NCBI GenBank assembly: GCA_023380935.1
Contig: JAMCST010000016.1
Coordinates: 25,073-89,072, forward strand
From: Patescibacteria group bacterium
GTDB taxonomy: Bacteria > Patescibacteriota > Microgenomatia > UBA1406 > GWC2-37-13
DNA: 64,000 nucleotides
Reading direction: 5' to 3'
Shown here: piece by piece, positions 1 through 8,530 of the stretch
Numbering within the stretch: the stretch's first letter is position 1
How the letters are laid out: each line of letters begins with the position of its first letter
Notes under the pieces: generated by a model
Told to the model about the DNA's origin: nothing
Seen by the model: only the letters and a program-made list of their open reading frames with translations
Databases searched by the model: none
Position numbers and translations under genes: made by a program

Positions 1-924
1 GGCATCAGTTTTACCGGACCGGTCGGTCTGGCAGCCGGCTTTGACTACCAAGCCAAACTAACCCGTCTTTTACCCAACCTTGGTTTTGGCTTTCAGACCG
101 TCGGAACGATTACCAACCGGCCGTACGGCGGCAACCCGCCTCCCCGGCTCGGCCGGCTGCCCAAATCAAAGTCATTACTGGTCAATAAAGGCTTTAAAAA
201 TCCCGGGGCTAGCGCCACGATCAGCCGTTTGACCAACGAGGAGTTTGCCATTCCGGTCGGCATCAGTCTCGGTCGCACCAATTCCCGCCGCCTGGTAACC
301 CAACGATTAAGCGTTAACGACATTACCGAGGCGTTTGAAAAATTTGAACACTCCGGCCTACGCCACGCCTACTACGAACTGAACATCAGTTGTCCCAACC
401 TGTTAGGAAAAGTTGAGTTCTACTCAACCCGTCATTTAACCCAACTGTTGACCGCCCTCCGGTCCCAAAAAATCAGCCGGCCGGTTTTTGTAAAAATGCC
501 GATCGAAAAAACCGACCGGCAGTTTTTAGCCATGCTGCAAATCATCAGCCGGTTTTCCTTTATGAAAGGCGTCATCATCGGCAATCTGCAAAAAGACCGG
601 CGCGATCCGGCCTTTGACCAGGAAGAAATAAAACGGGCCGGCCGCGGTAATTTCAGCGGCAAGCCTACTTGGAAACGCTCCAACGAACTGATTAAGTTAA
701 CCTACCAAGCATACAAGCGGCGTTTTGTCATTGTCGGCTGCGGCGGTGTGTTTTCTGCCCAAGACGCCTACGAGAAAATCAAACTGGGCGCCTCTCTGGT
801 GCAGCTAATCACAGGGATGATCTACCAGGGACCGCAGTTAATCGCCCAGATCAATCTGGGACTGGAGGAACGGTTGCGCCAAGACGGATTCAGGAGTATC
901 CAGGAGGCCATTGGTACGGCATAA
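1..924 (+). CDS. pyrD: Dihydroorotate dehydrogenase, 5' end cut by window edge
   Basis: Flavoenzyme of pyrimidine synthesis that oxidises dihydroorotate to orotate. The reading frame is open from base 1, so the true start lies outside the window; 307 codons are visible. The scaffold is class 2 (quinone-linked) like: GLAAGFD at the beginning, then a TVGTITNRPYGGNP segment and RLPKSKSLLVNKGFKNPG. Later come ELNISCPN, VFVKMP for the flavin/orotate lysine, and a C-terminal GCGGVFSAQDAYEKI and GASLVQLITG phosphate-binding region. The residue at the catalytic-base position (SCPN) is Cys, as in class 1 enzymes, whereas class 2 enzymes have Ser (SSPN). No other pyrimidine gene is visible nearby. Confidence 0.93.
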   Translation, partial: GISFTGPVGLAAGFDYQAKLTRLLPNLGFGFQTVGTITNRPYGGNPPPRLGRLPKSKSLLVNKGFKNPGASATISRLTNEEFAIPVGISLGRTNSRRLVTQRLSVNDITEAFEKFEHSGLRHAYYELNISCPNLLGKVEFYSTRHLTQLLTALRSQKISRPVFVKMPIEKTDRQFLAMLQIISRFSFMKGVIIGNLQKDRRDPAFDQEEIKRAGRGNFSGKPTWKRSNELIKLTYQAYKRRFVIVGCGGVFSAQDAYEKIKLGASLVQLITGMIYQGPQLIAQINLGLEERLRQDGFRSIQEAIGTA

Positions 925-960
925 CCATCGGTTGACCACCTGTAGACGGAGACGTCGGGC

Positions 961-989
961 TTGCTTATTGTTTTTTTCTTCTCTATACT
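961..989 (+). promoter_or_regulatory. Promoter of rpiB, leaderless type
   Basis: TTGCTT at 961-966 and TATACT at 984-989 are separated by 17 bases. The ATG of rpiB begins 8 bases after the -10 box, so the transcript should begin at or very close to the start codon. The same TTGCTT-N17 arrangement is seen before the gene at 36493. Confidence 0.7.
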
Positions 990-997
990 AATCTTGT

Positions 998-1456
998 ATG
1001 ACCATCTTCTTCGGTGCCGACCACCGGGGGTTTGAACTGAAAAACAAGTTGATGGAATATCTTCAGGAAAAAGACATCCGCGTTCAGGACTTGGGCAACT
1101 ACCAGTTTGACCCGGAAGACGACAATCCGGACTTCGCCCATAAGGTAGCGATAGCGGTCCAGCAAAATCTGACTGAGTTTATGGGGATTTTGATCTGTGG
1201 ATCGGGCGTAGGCATGAGTATCGTGGCTAACCGCTACCCCGGTATCAGAGCGGTACTTGGTTTTGAGACAGAACAGATCCGTCATGCGCGGGAAAACGAT
1301 CACGTCAATGTGTTAGCCCTGCCGTCTGATTACGTTGACTTCGAAAAGGCCAAGCTGTTGGTAGATAGTTTTATCCACTCCCAGCCTAAGGCCGAAACAA
1401 AATATATCCGCCGGGCCAAGAAAATGGACGAGGTTGTCAGACCGACTACGACTTGA
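998..1456 (+). CDS. rpiB: Ribose-5-phosphate isomerase B
   Basis: Interconverts ribose 5-phosphate and ribulose 5-phosphate; cytosolic pentose-phosphate enzyme. 152 residues, the usual RpiB length. It starts MTIFFGADHRGFELK, with the Asp/His pair of the substrate site. The catalytic Cys lies in ILICGSGVGMSIVANR, followed by GIRAVLG and HARENDHVNVLALP, which holds the general His. The start follows the -10 box by 8 bases without a Shine-Dalgarno sequence. The 3' end overlaps the convergent rnhA by 11 bases. With rpe about 3.5 kb downstream it gives both pentose 5-phosphate isomerisation steps needed to supply ribose for nucleotides. Confidence 0.95.
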   Translation: MTIFFGADHRGFELKNKLMEYLQEKDIRVQDLGNYQFDPEDDNPDFAHKVAIAVQQNLTEFMGILICGSGVGMSIVANRYPGIRAVLGFETEQIRHARENDHVNVLALPSDYVDFEKAKLLVDSFIHSQPKAETKYIRRAKKMDEVVRPTTT

Positions 1457-1856
1457 TGCGGTTATTAACCAGGTCGTCAGCCAGCTGGTTTTCTTCCCGG
1501 GGAATATGATGGTAACTAACCGGCAGTTTAATCTCCTGTTCCAATTGTTTAATCTGGATGATGTAGGCGCGGATTTTGGCGTTTTTTACCTTGTACAAAC
1601 CATTAAGCTGATTGACCAACAACTGTGAGTCCGAATAAAACCCGATCGCCCCCACACTTTCCCACTCTCTAAACTCTTTAACTTTATTCAAGGCGGTAAT
1701 CACCGCCTGGTACTCGGCGTCGTTGTTGGTGGCCGCACCGATATCGGCCCGGTGGGAAAACACTTGCCGTCCGTCAATAAAAAACGCCATGCCGATTGCG
1801 GCAGGACCGGGGTTGCCTTTTGACCCACCGTCAGTATAAATTTGCAGGGTTTTCAT
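1446..1856 (-). CDS. rnhA: Ribonuclease HI family protein
   Basis: Degrades the RNA strand of RNA-DNA hybrids (R-loops, primers). 136 residues, single RNase H fold. The acidic catalytic residues are visible: Asp in IYTDGGSKGNPG (about residue 8), Glu in NNDAEYQAV (about 48), Asp in FYSDSQLLVNQL (about 74) and the last Asp in ENQLADDLVN (about 127). The ADDLVN ending is typical of the short bacterial/archaeal subgroup without an N-terminal hybrid-binding domain. It converges on and overlaps rpiB by 11 bases. Confidence 0.93.
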   Translation of the reverse strand: MKTLQIYTDGGSKGNPGPAAIGMAFFIDGRQVFSHRADIGAATNNDAEYQAVITALNKVKEFREWESVGAIGFYSDSQLLVNQLNGLYKVKNAKIRAYIIQIKQLEQEIKLPVSYHHIPREENQLADDLVNNRIKS

Positions 1857-1886
1857 GGAATAGTGATAGTATAACCGAACGCAGTT

Positions 1887-2156
1887 TTATCTACCAACGT
1901 ATTGATCGATTAAAGTGATGGCCAAACCAGCCAGCCCTAGCCCGACCAACCCACCGGCAACACATTCAATGTCACGAATTGCTGTTAATACACTAGTCTG
2001 CATTCCTACCGCTTTTTCATACCGTAGACGCTCTAGTATGTTCTGACCAAGCGGTCGGTCAGTCGTCGGCGGAGTAATGCCTCGAAACTTAAGAAACCAA
2101 TCCGCCAAAAATCTTTCTACTGGAACTGCGTACTCAGCCGTTAAATCATATCCCAT
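1887..2156 (-). CDS. Small hypothetical protein with C-terminal hydrophobic helix
   Basis: Not recognised. 89 residues. The first 60 are polar and mixed-charge (begins MGYDLTAEYAVPVERFLADW). The last 25 form one glycine-rich hydrophobic stretch (VAGGLVGLGLAGLAITLI) ending DQYVGR, so it is probably a tail-anchored membrane protein. A good promoter lies just upstream on the minus strand (2167-2194), which supports it being a real gene between dprA and rnhA. Confidence 0.6.
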   Translation of the reverse strand: MGYDLTAEYAVPVERFLADWFLKFRGITPPTTDRPLGQNILERLRYEKAVGMQTSVLTAIRDIECVAGGLVGLGLAGLAITLIDQYVGR

Positions 2157-2166
2157 AGTACTTAAT

Positions 2167-2194
2167 ATTTTAACAAAATATTGGCGGTTGTCAA
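2167..2194 (-). promoter_or_regulatory. Promoter for the small gene at 1887-2156
   Basis: On the minus strand, TTGACA (2194 to 2189) is followed after 16 bases by TAAAAT (2172 to 2167), 10 bases before the start codon at 2156. The -35 box overlaps the stop codon region of dprA, so the small gene can be transcribed independently of dprA. Confidence 0.6.
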
Positions 2195-3294
2195 GTTTGA
2201 ACTTTGGCTTGATAGCGGCCTTCCGGGTTTTTTTCCACCAGTCCTTTAAGCTCCAAAAGGGACAGTGGACCGGACAAAACCTTAACCTCGATCTTCAACC
2301 GGTCGCTGATGGCATCCAGACTCAACGGCTCCTGTTGCAGCAAGTCGATGATCTGGCTTTCCCGAAAACTTAACTTGGGTAAAGCCTTCACTGACTTGGC
2401 CGGCAGATTCAGGTAGGTAAAAATATCGTCAACGCCGCCGATGTAAGTCGCTCCTTGTTTAATCAATATGCTGGGCGCCTCGGACAACGCTGAAGTCAGG
2501 GGCACCGGCGGCACAAAGACTTCTTTACCCTGCTCGGCGGCATAGCGGGCGGTAATCAAAGCGCCCGAGTCTTTGGCGCCTTCAATCACCACCACGGCCC
2601 GGCTTAGGCCGGAGATGATCCGGTTACGGGCGACAAACAAACCTTTGGTCACGGTGTGGCCGGGCGGAAACTCGGAGATGACTAGGCCGTGGGAGCAGAT
2701 CTGGTCGTAGAGACGGCGATTGCTTGGCGGATAGACAATGTCCACGCCGCAGCCCAACACCGCCACGGTCTTGCCTTTGGCCTGCAACGCACCCTGGTGA
2801 CTGGCCGTATCGATCCCCAGCGCCAGCCCGGAAACAATCGTCAAACCTGACTGGGCCAAGGCTAACGCAAACTGCCGGGCAATCTGCAAACCGTAGCTTG
2901 AGGCGCGCCGCGTACCGACAATAGCCAAACAAACGGATCGATTCAGTTCGTCAATCGACAATCCGCCCCGGTAATAAAGGCAGATCGGCGCATCGCTTAA
3001 GTGTTTCAGGGCAACCGGATACCGGGGATCAGTGATGATGATATAATCAATAACTTTCTGTTTTAACTCCGTAGCTTTTTTGACTGGATCAAAAGCCGCA
3101 CGAAAAGTTACTAGCTGGTCGGCCGTCTTGATGCCGATTACGGCCGCGAGGTCGCCCCGGTTGGCCTGATAGGCGCGCTCGGCCGATTTGAACCGCTGGA
3201 GCAGCACCTGTAACCGGATCGGCCCGATGCCCAAACAGTGGGAAAAAGCCAGGTGATACAACCGGTCATCAACAGTTCCCATTGCCTTCATCAT
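2191..3294 (-). CDS. dprA: DNA processing protein DprA/Smf
   Basis: Binds incoming single-stranded DNA and loads RecA during natural transformation. 367 residues. An N-terminal SAM-like region (about 1-90) precedes the Rossmann-like DprA core: LAIVGTRRASSYG, SGLALGIDTASHQGAL, VAVLGCGVDIVYPPSN, ISEFPPG, ARNRIISGLS and DSGALITARYA. A C-terminal winged helix (about 310-367) follows. The ATG at 3294 is chosen because AGGAGG lies 7 bases upstream, a rare clear Shine-Dalgarno in this window; reading further upstream gives a non-homologous extension. Together with comF, recA and pilin-like genes it suggests DNA uptake. Confidence 0.95.
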   Translation of the reverse strand: MMKAMGTVDDRLYHLAFSHCLGIGPIRLQVLLQRFKSAERAYQANRGDLAAVIGIKTADQLVTFRAAFDPVKKATELKQKVIDYIIITDPRYPVALKHLSDAPICLYYRGGLSIDELNRSVCLAIVGTRRASSYGLQIARQFALALAQSGLTIVSGLALGIDTASHQGALQAKGKTVAVLGCGVDIVYPPSNRRLYDQICSHGLVISEFPPGHTVTKGLFVARNRIISGLSRAVVVIEGAKDSGALITARYAAEQGKEVFVPPVPLTSALSEAPSILIKQGATYIGGVDDIFTYLNLPAKSVKALPKLSFRESQIIDLLQQEPLSLDAISDRLKIEVKVLSGPLSLLELKGLVEKNPEGRYQAKVQT

Positions 3295-3366
3295 CAACCG
3301 GCCTCCTATAATTGTCAACGGGATATATGCCACAATCAGGCGCCGAAATGTATTAAAATTACCACA

Positions 3367-4899
3367 ATGAAAAAACTGGCCCTGATTGTTCTTGACGGCT
3401 GGGGCATCGGTGAACCCAAGGAAAACAACGCCATCTACATGGCTAAAACGCCGTTCTTTGATTATTTGTGGGACCATTATCCGCATACCAAACTCCAGGC
3501 GAGCGGCGAGTTCGTCGGTCTGCCTAAGGGTCAGATCGGCGGCAGCGAGGTCGGCCACCTGACGATCGGCGCCGGCCAGGTACTGCTGCAGACGCTGCCA
3601 CGCATTAACCGCAGCCTGGCCGATCCGGAACACCGTCAAACCGGAATTCTCAACCTGCCCGGCTTCCAACAATTCATCAAACTGGCGCAGCGTCACCCGA
3701 CCCACCTGATCGGCCTCGTATCAGCCGGCGGCATCCATAGTCACATTGACCACTTATTCGCCATCTTGAAATTAATGAAACAAATGCAGGCGCGCAGTCC
3801 GTACGTCCATTTCATCAGCGACGGCCGGGATCGGCCGCCGCACTCGGCCATCAACGACGCCATACGCCTACTTCAGTTAATTAATCAACTGAAATACGGG
3901 AAAGTCGCCACCTTAAGCGGCCGCTACTACGCGATGGACCGCGACAACAACCTTGACCGCACCGACCGGGCGGCCCGCACCATCGCCGCCCCCCAATCAG
4001 ACCCTGCCCCGGGCCATCATCTGTCTAAATTAAGCGATCATGTCCGCTTCGCCTATAATAATGACGTTACTGACGAGTTTATCGAACCGGTGCGGGTCGA
4101 TCGGGATTTTTCCGGACTCAATCCCGCTGAACCGCTGTTCTTTTTCAACTTCCGCACTGACCGGATGAAACAGTTGGTCCGGACGATCCACCGACTCGCC
4201 CCGACCAATCCAATTTTCACCATGACCCGTTATGATGCCGGGTTTCCCTATCCGGTAATTTTCGATAAAGTAGAGGCTACCAAAACGCTGGGAAAATTAA
4301 TCAGCGAACAGGCGGCTCGGCAACTGCGCACCGCGGAGACCGAAAAAGCTCCCCATGTCACCTATTTTTTCAACGGCGGCACCGAGCTGGTTTATCCTCA
4401 CGAACACCGCGTCATGACTTCCAGCAATAAGGTCAAACACGACGCCATGCCGGAAATGAAGGCAGAAGAGATCACCCGCAACGTGATCAAAACGGTCAAG
4501 CAGCTGTCGCCCCAGTTTGTTTTGGCCAACTATGCCAACTCGGACATGGTCGGGCACACCGGCAACTTCCCGGCCATTAAACGTGCCGTGGAAAAGGTCG
4601 ACGCCGAATTAAAAACGCTCTGCCGTTTCTTGAGTCAAGCAGGCTACGTCTGCGTGATTACCGCCGACCACGGCAATGCCGACGTTGCCTTTGACCTGAA
4701 AACCCGCCAGCCGCACACCGCCCACACTCTTAACCCGGTGCCGTTTGTGATCTACGCCCCCCACCAGAAAGATATTCACAAGTTAAGGCTTAACCACGAC
4801 CCGAATGCCGGACTAAGCCTGGTGGCCGGAACCGTGTTACAATTAATGGAGATTCCCAAACCAAAAAAGGGCTTTGTCAGCTTGATTTTAGACAGTTAG
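3367..4899 (+). CDS. gpmI: 2,3-bisphosphoglycerate-independent phosphoglycerate mutase
   Basis: Interconverts 3- and 2-phosphoglycerate in glycolysis using two Mn ions and a phosphoserine. 510 residues, the normal length. Metal and catalytic motifs run in order: LIVLDGWG, GGSEVGHLTIGAG with the phosphorylated Ser (usual form GNSEVGH), HFISDGRDRPP, GRYYAMDRD, FNFRTDRMKQL, ANYANSDMVGHTG, ITADHGNAD and QPHTAHT. The ATG at 3367 starts MKKLALIVLDGWG; TAAAAT lies 7 bases upstream, so the mRNA is probably leaderless. rpe follows after 11 bases, likely in the same operon. Confidence 0.96.
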   Translation: MKKLALIVLDGWGIGEPKENNAIYMAKTPFFDYLWDHYPHTKLQASGEFVGLPKGQIGGSEVGHLTIGAGQVLLQTLPRINRSLADPEHRQTGILNLPGFQQFIKLAQRHPTHLIGLVSAGGIHSHIDHLFAILKLMKQMQARSPYVHFISDGRDRPPHSAINDAIRLLQLINQLKYGKVATLSGRYYAMDRDNNLDRTDRAARTIAAPQSDPAPGHHLSKLSDHVRFAYNNDVTDEFIEPVRVDRDFSGLNPAEPLFFFNFRTDRMKQLVRTIHRLAPTNPIFTMTRYDAGFPYPVIFDKVEATKTLGKLISEQAARQLRTAETEKAPHVTYFFNGGTELVYPHEHRVMTSSNKVKHDAMPEMKAEEITRNVIKTVKQLSPQFVLANYANSDMVGHTGNFPAIKRAVEKVDAELKTLCRFLSQAGYVCVITADHGNADVAFDLKTRQPHTAHTLNPVPFVIYAPHQKDIHKLRLNHDPNAGLSLVAGTVLQLMEIPKPKKGFVSLILDS

Positions 4900-4910
4900 G
4901 TATAATAATC

Positions 4911-5609
4911 ATGGAAATCATCCCTGCTCTCCTCGAGCCGACACCAACAGCCCTAGTTCATCAGATTAACCGGCTGGCGCCGTTTTTTTCCCGGTTCCAA
5001 ATCGATATTGCCGACGGCGTCTATGTGACCAATACCACCGTCACCGTGGCCGAGGCGTTGACCGCCATCGCCAACCCACGCCCGGGCGCCGCTTCCCCGG
5101 TTAGTTTTGATTTACACCTGATGGTTAAGGACTACGAAACCCAGTTAAAAACAGTTGAACGGCTTAGCCGCCGGATAAAAATCAATGCGGTGTTGATTCA
5201 TGCCTCGCTTTCTCCCGATTATCCCCGGCTTGCCCGGCAATTTAGTTTTCCTATCGGTCTGGTGATCAACCCAAACGCATCAATTAAGCAGCTGGATAAA
5301 CATTACGCCCTATCTAACCTTCCCGTCATCCAGGTCATGTCGATTTTTCCCGGCAGACAGGGACAAACCTTTATTCCGGAAACATTGAATAAAATTGAAC
5401 AACTGCGCCGGATCGGCTATAGGAATAAAATTTTCCTCGACGGCGGCATCAACGACCGAACCCTGCCGCTGATCTGTCAGCACCGCGATTGGCCCGATGC
5501 CTTGTGTATCGGCAGCTACCTGGCGCGCAGCAATGACATTGCCGGCACACTTGACCGTCTGAAGACCCAGTTGGGGAGAGCTTCCCCACCTAACCAATTC
5601 CTGCCATGA
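4911..5609 (+). CDS. rpe: Ribulose-phosphate 3-epimerase family protein
   Basis: TIM-barrel enzyme expected to interconvert ribulose and xylulose 5-phosphate. 232 residues. Recognisable parts are QIDIADGVYV, FDLHLMV with a metal-ligand His, MSIFPGRQGQTFI for phosphate binding, and FLDGGIND with the catalytic Asp. Two usual active-site residues differ: the first metal-ligand His (H-x-D in VVHFDVMD of E. coli) is Gln, and the Ser of the N-terminal APSIL motif is Ala (IPALL). It follows gpmI and overlaps the next gene by ATGA. The substrate could therefore be a different ketose phosphate. Confidence 0.82.
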   Translation: MEIIPALLEPTPTALVHQINRLAPFFSRFQIDIADGVYVTNTTVTVAEALTAIANPRPGAASPVSFDLHLMVKDYETQLKTVERLSRRIKINAVLIHASLSPDYPRLARQFSFPIGLVINPNASIKQLDKHYALSNLPVIQVMSIFPGRQGQTFIPETLNKIEQLRRIGYRNKIFLDGGINDRTLPLICQHRDWPDALCIGSYLARSNDIAGTLDRLKTQLGRASPPNQFLP

Positions 5610-6808
5610 TCCTGATTTTATTTTTTCTCTGGCGCATTTTTGACCTGGCGGCCGCCGGCCTGGCCACCCGGGTAATTCCCTATCTGGGGTTTTTTCCTTA
5701 TAAAGAGATCTTTGCCGACTACCGTCTGCCCCACCTGGTTACCGGCTGGGCCAACTTCGACGGCGCCCAGTATCTCTTGATTGTCCGGGAAGGCTATAAT
5801 CAGTTTACCCAGGCATATTTTCCCCTTTACCCCTTACTAGTCAAGGCGGTCTCGTTGGTTGTCTCCAACCAACTGTTAAGCGGCCTGTTCATCTCAAACG
5901 CCAGCTTTGTGGTCGGACTGTATTTTTTCCGTCAATATTTGGTGGGGACGGGCGAGGAGACCTCGCCCCTACAAGCAATTGCGTTTCTCCTGATCTTTCC
6001 CACCTCGTTTTTCTTTGGGGCTCTGTATACCGAAGGGTTGTTTTTTTTGCTGCTGGTTTTGGTACTCTACGGACTGCAGAGAAAAAAATACCGGCTGGTG
6101 GCGATCGCCGGGTTCTTGGCGGCGTTAACCCGGTTGATCGGCGTTTTTCTTATCATTCCGATTGGGCTACGTATGATTCAAAATCAAATGGCAAAAACTC
6201 AAGGCAAAAATTACGGGTCAAGGTTAAAAAACATAAATCCTGTTTCATGCTTCATAAAATCCTTAACTACCAATTTCTATCTGCTAACCCCTCTTCTTGG
6301 TCTTCTTGCTTACATGTTCTACCTTTGGAAAACCACCGCCGACCCGCTGTTTTTTTTCCACTCCCAACCGGTATTCGGCGCCAATCGCTCGACCCACTTG
6401 ATACTGCTGCCCCAGGTTTACTTTCGCTACCTGAAGATTTTTTTGACCGCTGCCTGGAATTTTCAATACTTTGTCTCTGCTATAGAGTTCCTCGTGTTTA
6501 ATTTTTTCCTTTTTATCCTAATGATTTATGGCGTCAAAAGCTGGCAGAGGTTTAAGGGAAAAAATTTCCGACTATGGCTTTTAACAGAAAACGTCGGGTT
6601 AATGCTGTTTTCACTCGTTAACCTCCTTTTGCCCACCCTGACCGGCACTTTTTCTTCGGTGCCGCGCTACGCACTGATGTCTTTGACGGTGTTTATTTAC
6701 CTGGGGCAAATCAAGACAGAATCGGTTAAAATAATGGTCGCGATCGCTTTTATAGTGTTACACCTTGTGACGCTGGGTTATTTTATCCAGGGGTATTTTA
6801 TCGGATGA
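5606..6808 (+). CDS. PIG-V-like polyprenyl-phosphate mannosyltransferase (membrane)
   Basis: Multi-pass membrane protein, 400 residues and about 9-10 hydrophobic helices. It resembles the PIG-V/COG5542 group of GT-C glycosyltransferases. The signature runs RLPHLVTGWANFDGAQYLLI, EGYNQ, AYFPLYPLL, then FPTSFFFGALYTEGLFF and ALTRLIGVFL. Such enzymes transfer mannose from a polyprenyl-phosphate donor on the outer face of the membrane. The Asp in NFDGAQY is the expected catalytic acidic residue. The start overlaps the rpe stop (ATGA). A perfect hairpin-forming segment (5950-5968) is read in frame between two helices. Confidence 0.8.
   Translation: MILILFFLWRIFDLAAAGLATRVIPYLGFFPYKEIFADYRLPHLVTGWANFDGAQYLLIVREGYNQFTQAYFPLYPLLVKAVSLVVSNQLLSGLFISNASFVVGLYFFRQYLVGTGEETSPLQAIAFLLIFPTSFFFGALYTEGLFFLLLVLVLYGLQRKKYRLVAIAGFLAALTRLIGVFLIIPIGLRMIQNQMAKTQGKNYGSRLKNINPVSCFIKSLTTNFYLLTPLLGLLAYMFYLWKTTADPLFFFHSQPVFGANRSTHLILLPQVYFRYLKIFLTAAWNFQYFVSAIEFLVFNFFLFILMIYGVKSWQRFKGKNFRLWLLTENVGLMLFSLVNLLLPTLTGTFSSVPRYALMSLTVFIYLGQIKTESVKIMVAIAFIVLHLVTLGYFIQGYFIG
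5950..5968. repeat. In-frame palindromic element inside the PIG-V-like gene
   Basis: An eight-base inverted repeat GGGCGAGG / CCTCGCCC is separated by three bases. It is read in frame as part of the loop peptide GTGEETSPLQ between two membrane helices. The look is that of a small dispersed palindromic repeat inserted into a coding sequence, but no second copy is present in this window. Confidence 0.45.
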
Positions 6809-6823
6809 ACCCGACTGACCCGT

Positions 6824-8521
6824 ATGAACCGCCTACCGTTTTTCCACAAAGCCAAGATCACTGACCTGAATTTCCGCACCGCGGCCATCGCCGACAGCCG
6901 GAGGTGGTTGATCGGAATGGCCGTCGTGGTGGTGGCGATATTTTTAGTGCTATTCCTCCGCCTGTTCCAGCTGACCATTGTCAAACACGCCTACTTCCAG
7001 CAGACGGCCGAAGACAACCACAACCGTGCCCTGATCATCGAGGCGCAACGGGGCAGAATTACTGACCGCAAAGGTTTTGTCATCGCTCAAAACACTCCAC
7101 CCGACCTGCACGCGCTGGAAGCACGGATTCCCTCTTCCCGCACCTACTACGACGGCATGATTATGGGCAACCTGATCGGTTACCGGCAGATCGCCGACGC
7201 CGCCGACATGGAAAACAACGACTGCCGTATACCGCTGCAGCTGGGTGATAAAATCGGTAAAAAGGGGGTCGAAGCACTCTACGACTGCCGGCTGCGCGGC
7301 CGCAACGGCAAAAAACTGGTAGAGGTCAATGCCCAGGGGAAGCTTCTGCACAGCATCACGGTGGAGCCGGCCCAGCCCGGCAGCAACATCCAGCTGGCCA
7401 TCGACCTCGAGCTGGAAAAAGCAGCCTATGAACAAATCAAGGACAAGCGCGCCGCGGTTGTCGTGCTTGACCCGCCCACCGGCGCGGTCCTCGCCATGGT
7501 CTCGACGCCGTCGTTTGACCCCCAAGACTTTGAAAACGGTGCGGCCGAAGCGGTTCAGTCGTACCTGAACGACCCGGCTCAACCGCTGTTCAACCGCGCT
7601 ACCGCCGGCACCTACCCGCCCGGTTCGATCTTCAAACTGATGGTGGCGATCGCCGGGCTGGAAGAGAAAAAGATCGACGCCGCTACCCAGTTCGAAGACA
7701 AAGGCATTTTGCAGGCCGGCCCGCTTAAATTCGGCAACTGGTACTTTCTCCAGTACGGAAAAACCGAGGGGATGGTTGACCTAGTCAAGGCTATCCAGCG
7801 CTCCAACGACATATTTTTTTATCAAGCCGGCGAAGCGGCCGGGCCGGACGCCATTAAAAAATGGGCGCTGCGCTTCGGGCTGGGAAAAAAGACCGGCATC
7901 GGACTGGAAGAGGCCGAAGGTCTGGTGCCGTCGCCGTTCTGGAAACAGGAAACCCTCAAAGACCGCTGGTATCTGGGCGACAGCTACAACCTGGCGATCG
8001 GCCAAGGTTACACCCTGGTTACCCCACTGCAGATCGCCCTCGCCACCGCCGCCTTTGCCAATAACGGCTACCTGTGCCAACCCCAGTTACTAAAAAACCA
8101 ACCGTCCCGTTGCGAAAAGCTACCGGTCAGCGGCACCAATCTCAGTTTAATCCAGGAAGGCATGCGGCGCGCCTGCGCCACCGGCGGGACCGGCTGGCCG
8201 TTGTTTGATTACAAAATCAAAAACCTGGAGTTCAGAAGCAGCCAGACCCGCGGCCTGACCGGAGAAAAACTGGCTTCGGTTGAAGCGGCGTTGGACAAAA
8301 ATCCCCAGGCCTGGGAAGCACTGCCAGTGGCCTGTAAAACCGGCACGGCCGAGACCCACGGTCAGGACAGCAATCCGCACGCCTGGTTTACCGCTTATGC
8401 GCCGGCCGATAACCCCCAGATTGTGGTAACCGTGTTGGTGGAAAATGCCGGCCAGGGTTCGGACGTGGCCGCCCCGATTGCCAAACAAATACTGACCACC
8501 TACTTCGAACGCAGTCAATAA
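6824..8521 (+). CDS. mrdA: Penicillin-binding protein 2 (peptidoglycan transpeptidase)
   Basis: Cross-links peptidoglycan during cell elongation. 565 residues. One membrane helix (about residues 28-48, GMAVVVVAIFLVLFLRLF) precedes the dimerisation domain with RGRITDRKGFVIAQN. The transpeptidase domain has the active Ser in PPGSIFKLM (S-x-x-K), the second motif SND in QRSNDIFFYQAG, and CKTGTAET (KTG). The GQGYTLVTPLQIA segment typical of PBP2 is present. It starts 15 bases after the upstream gene. No rodA or mreB is visible nearby. It converges on the gene at 8531 with 9 bases between stops. Confidence 0.94.
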   Translation: MNRLPFFHKAKITDLNFRTAAIADSRRWLIGMAVVVVAIFLVLFLRLFQLTIVKHAYFQQTAEDNHNRALIIEAQRGRITDRKGFVIAQNTPPDLHALEARIPSSRTYYDGMIMGNLIGYRQIADAADMENNDCRIPLQLGDKIGKKGVEALYDCRLRGRNGKKLVEVNAQGKLLHSITVEPAQPGSNIQLAIDLELEKAAYEQIKDKRAAVVVLDPPTGAVLAMVSTPSFDPQDFENGAAEAVQSYLNDPAQPLFNRATAGTYPPGSIFKLMVAIAGLEEKKIDAATQFEDKGILQAGPLKFGNWYFLQYGKTEGMVDLVKAIQRSNDIFFYQAGEAAGPDAIKKWALRFGLGKKTGIGLEEAEGLVPSPFWKQETLKDRWYLGDSYNLAIGQGYTLVTPLQIALATAAFANNGYLCQPQLLKNQPSRCEKLPVSGTNLSLIQEGMRRACATGGTGWPLFDYKIKNLEFRSSQTRGLTGEKLASVEAALDKNPQAWEALPVACKTGTAETHGQDSNPHAWFTAYAPADNPQIVVTVLVENAGQGSDVAAPIAKQILTTYFERSQ

Positions 8522-8530
8522 CCGACCACC

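Noticed and set aside
3295..3705. Possible 137-residue N-terminal extension of DprA
   Set aside because: It overlaps the gpmI start on the other strand, is unlike DprA, and a strong AGGAGG lies 7 bases before the ATG at 3294.
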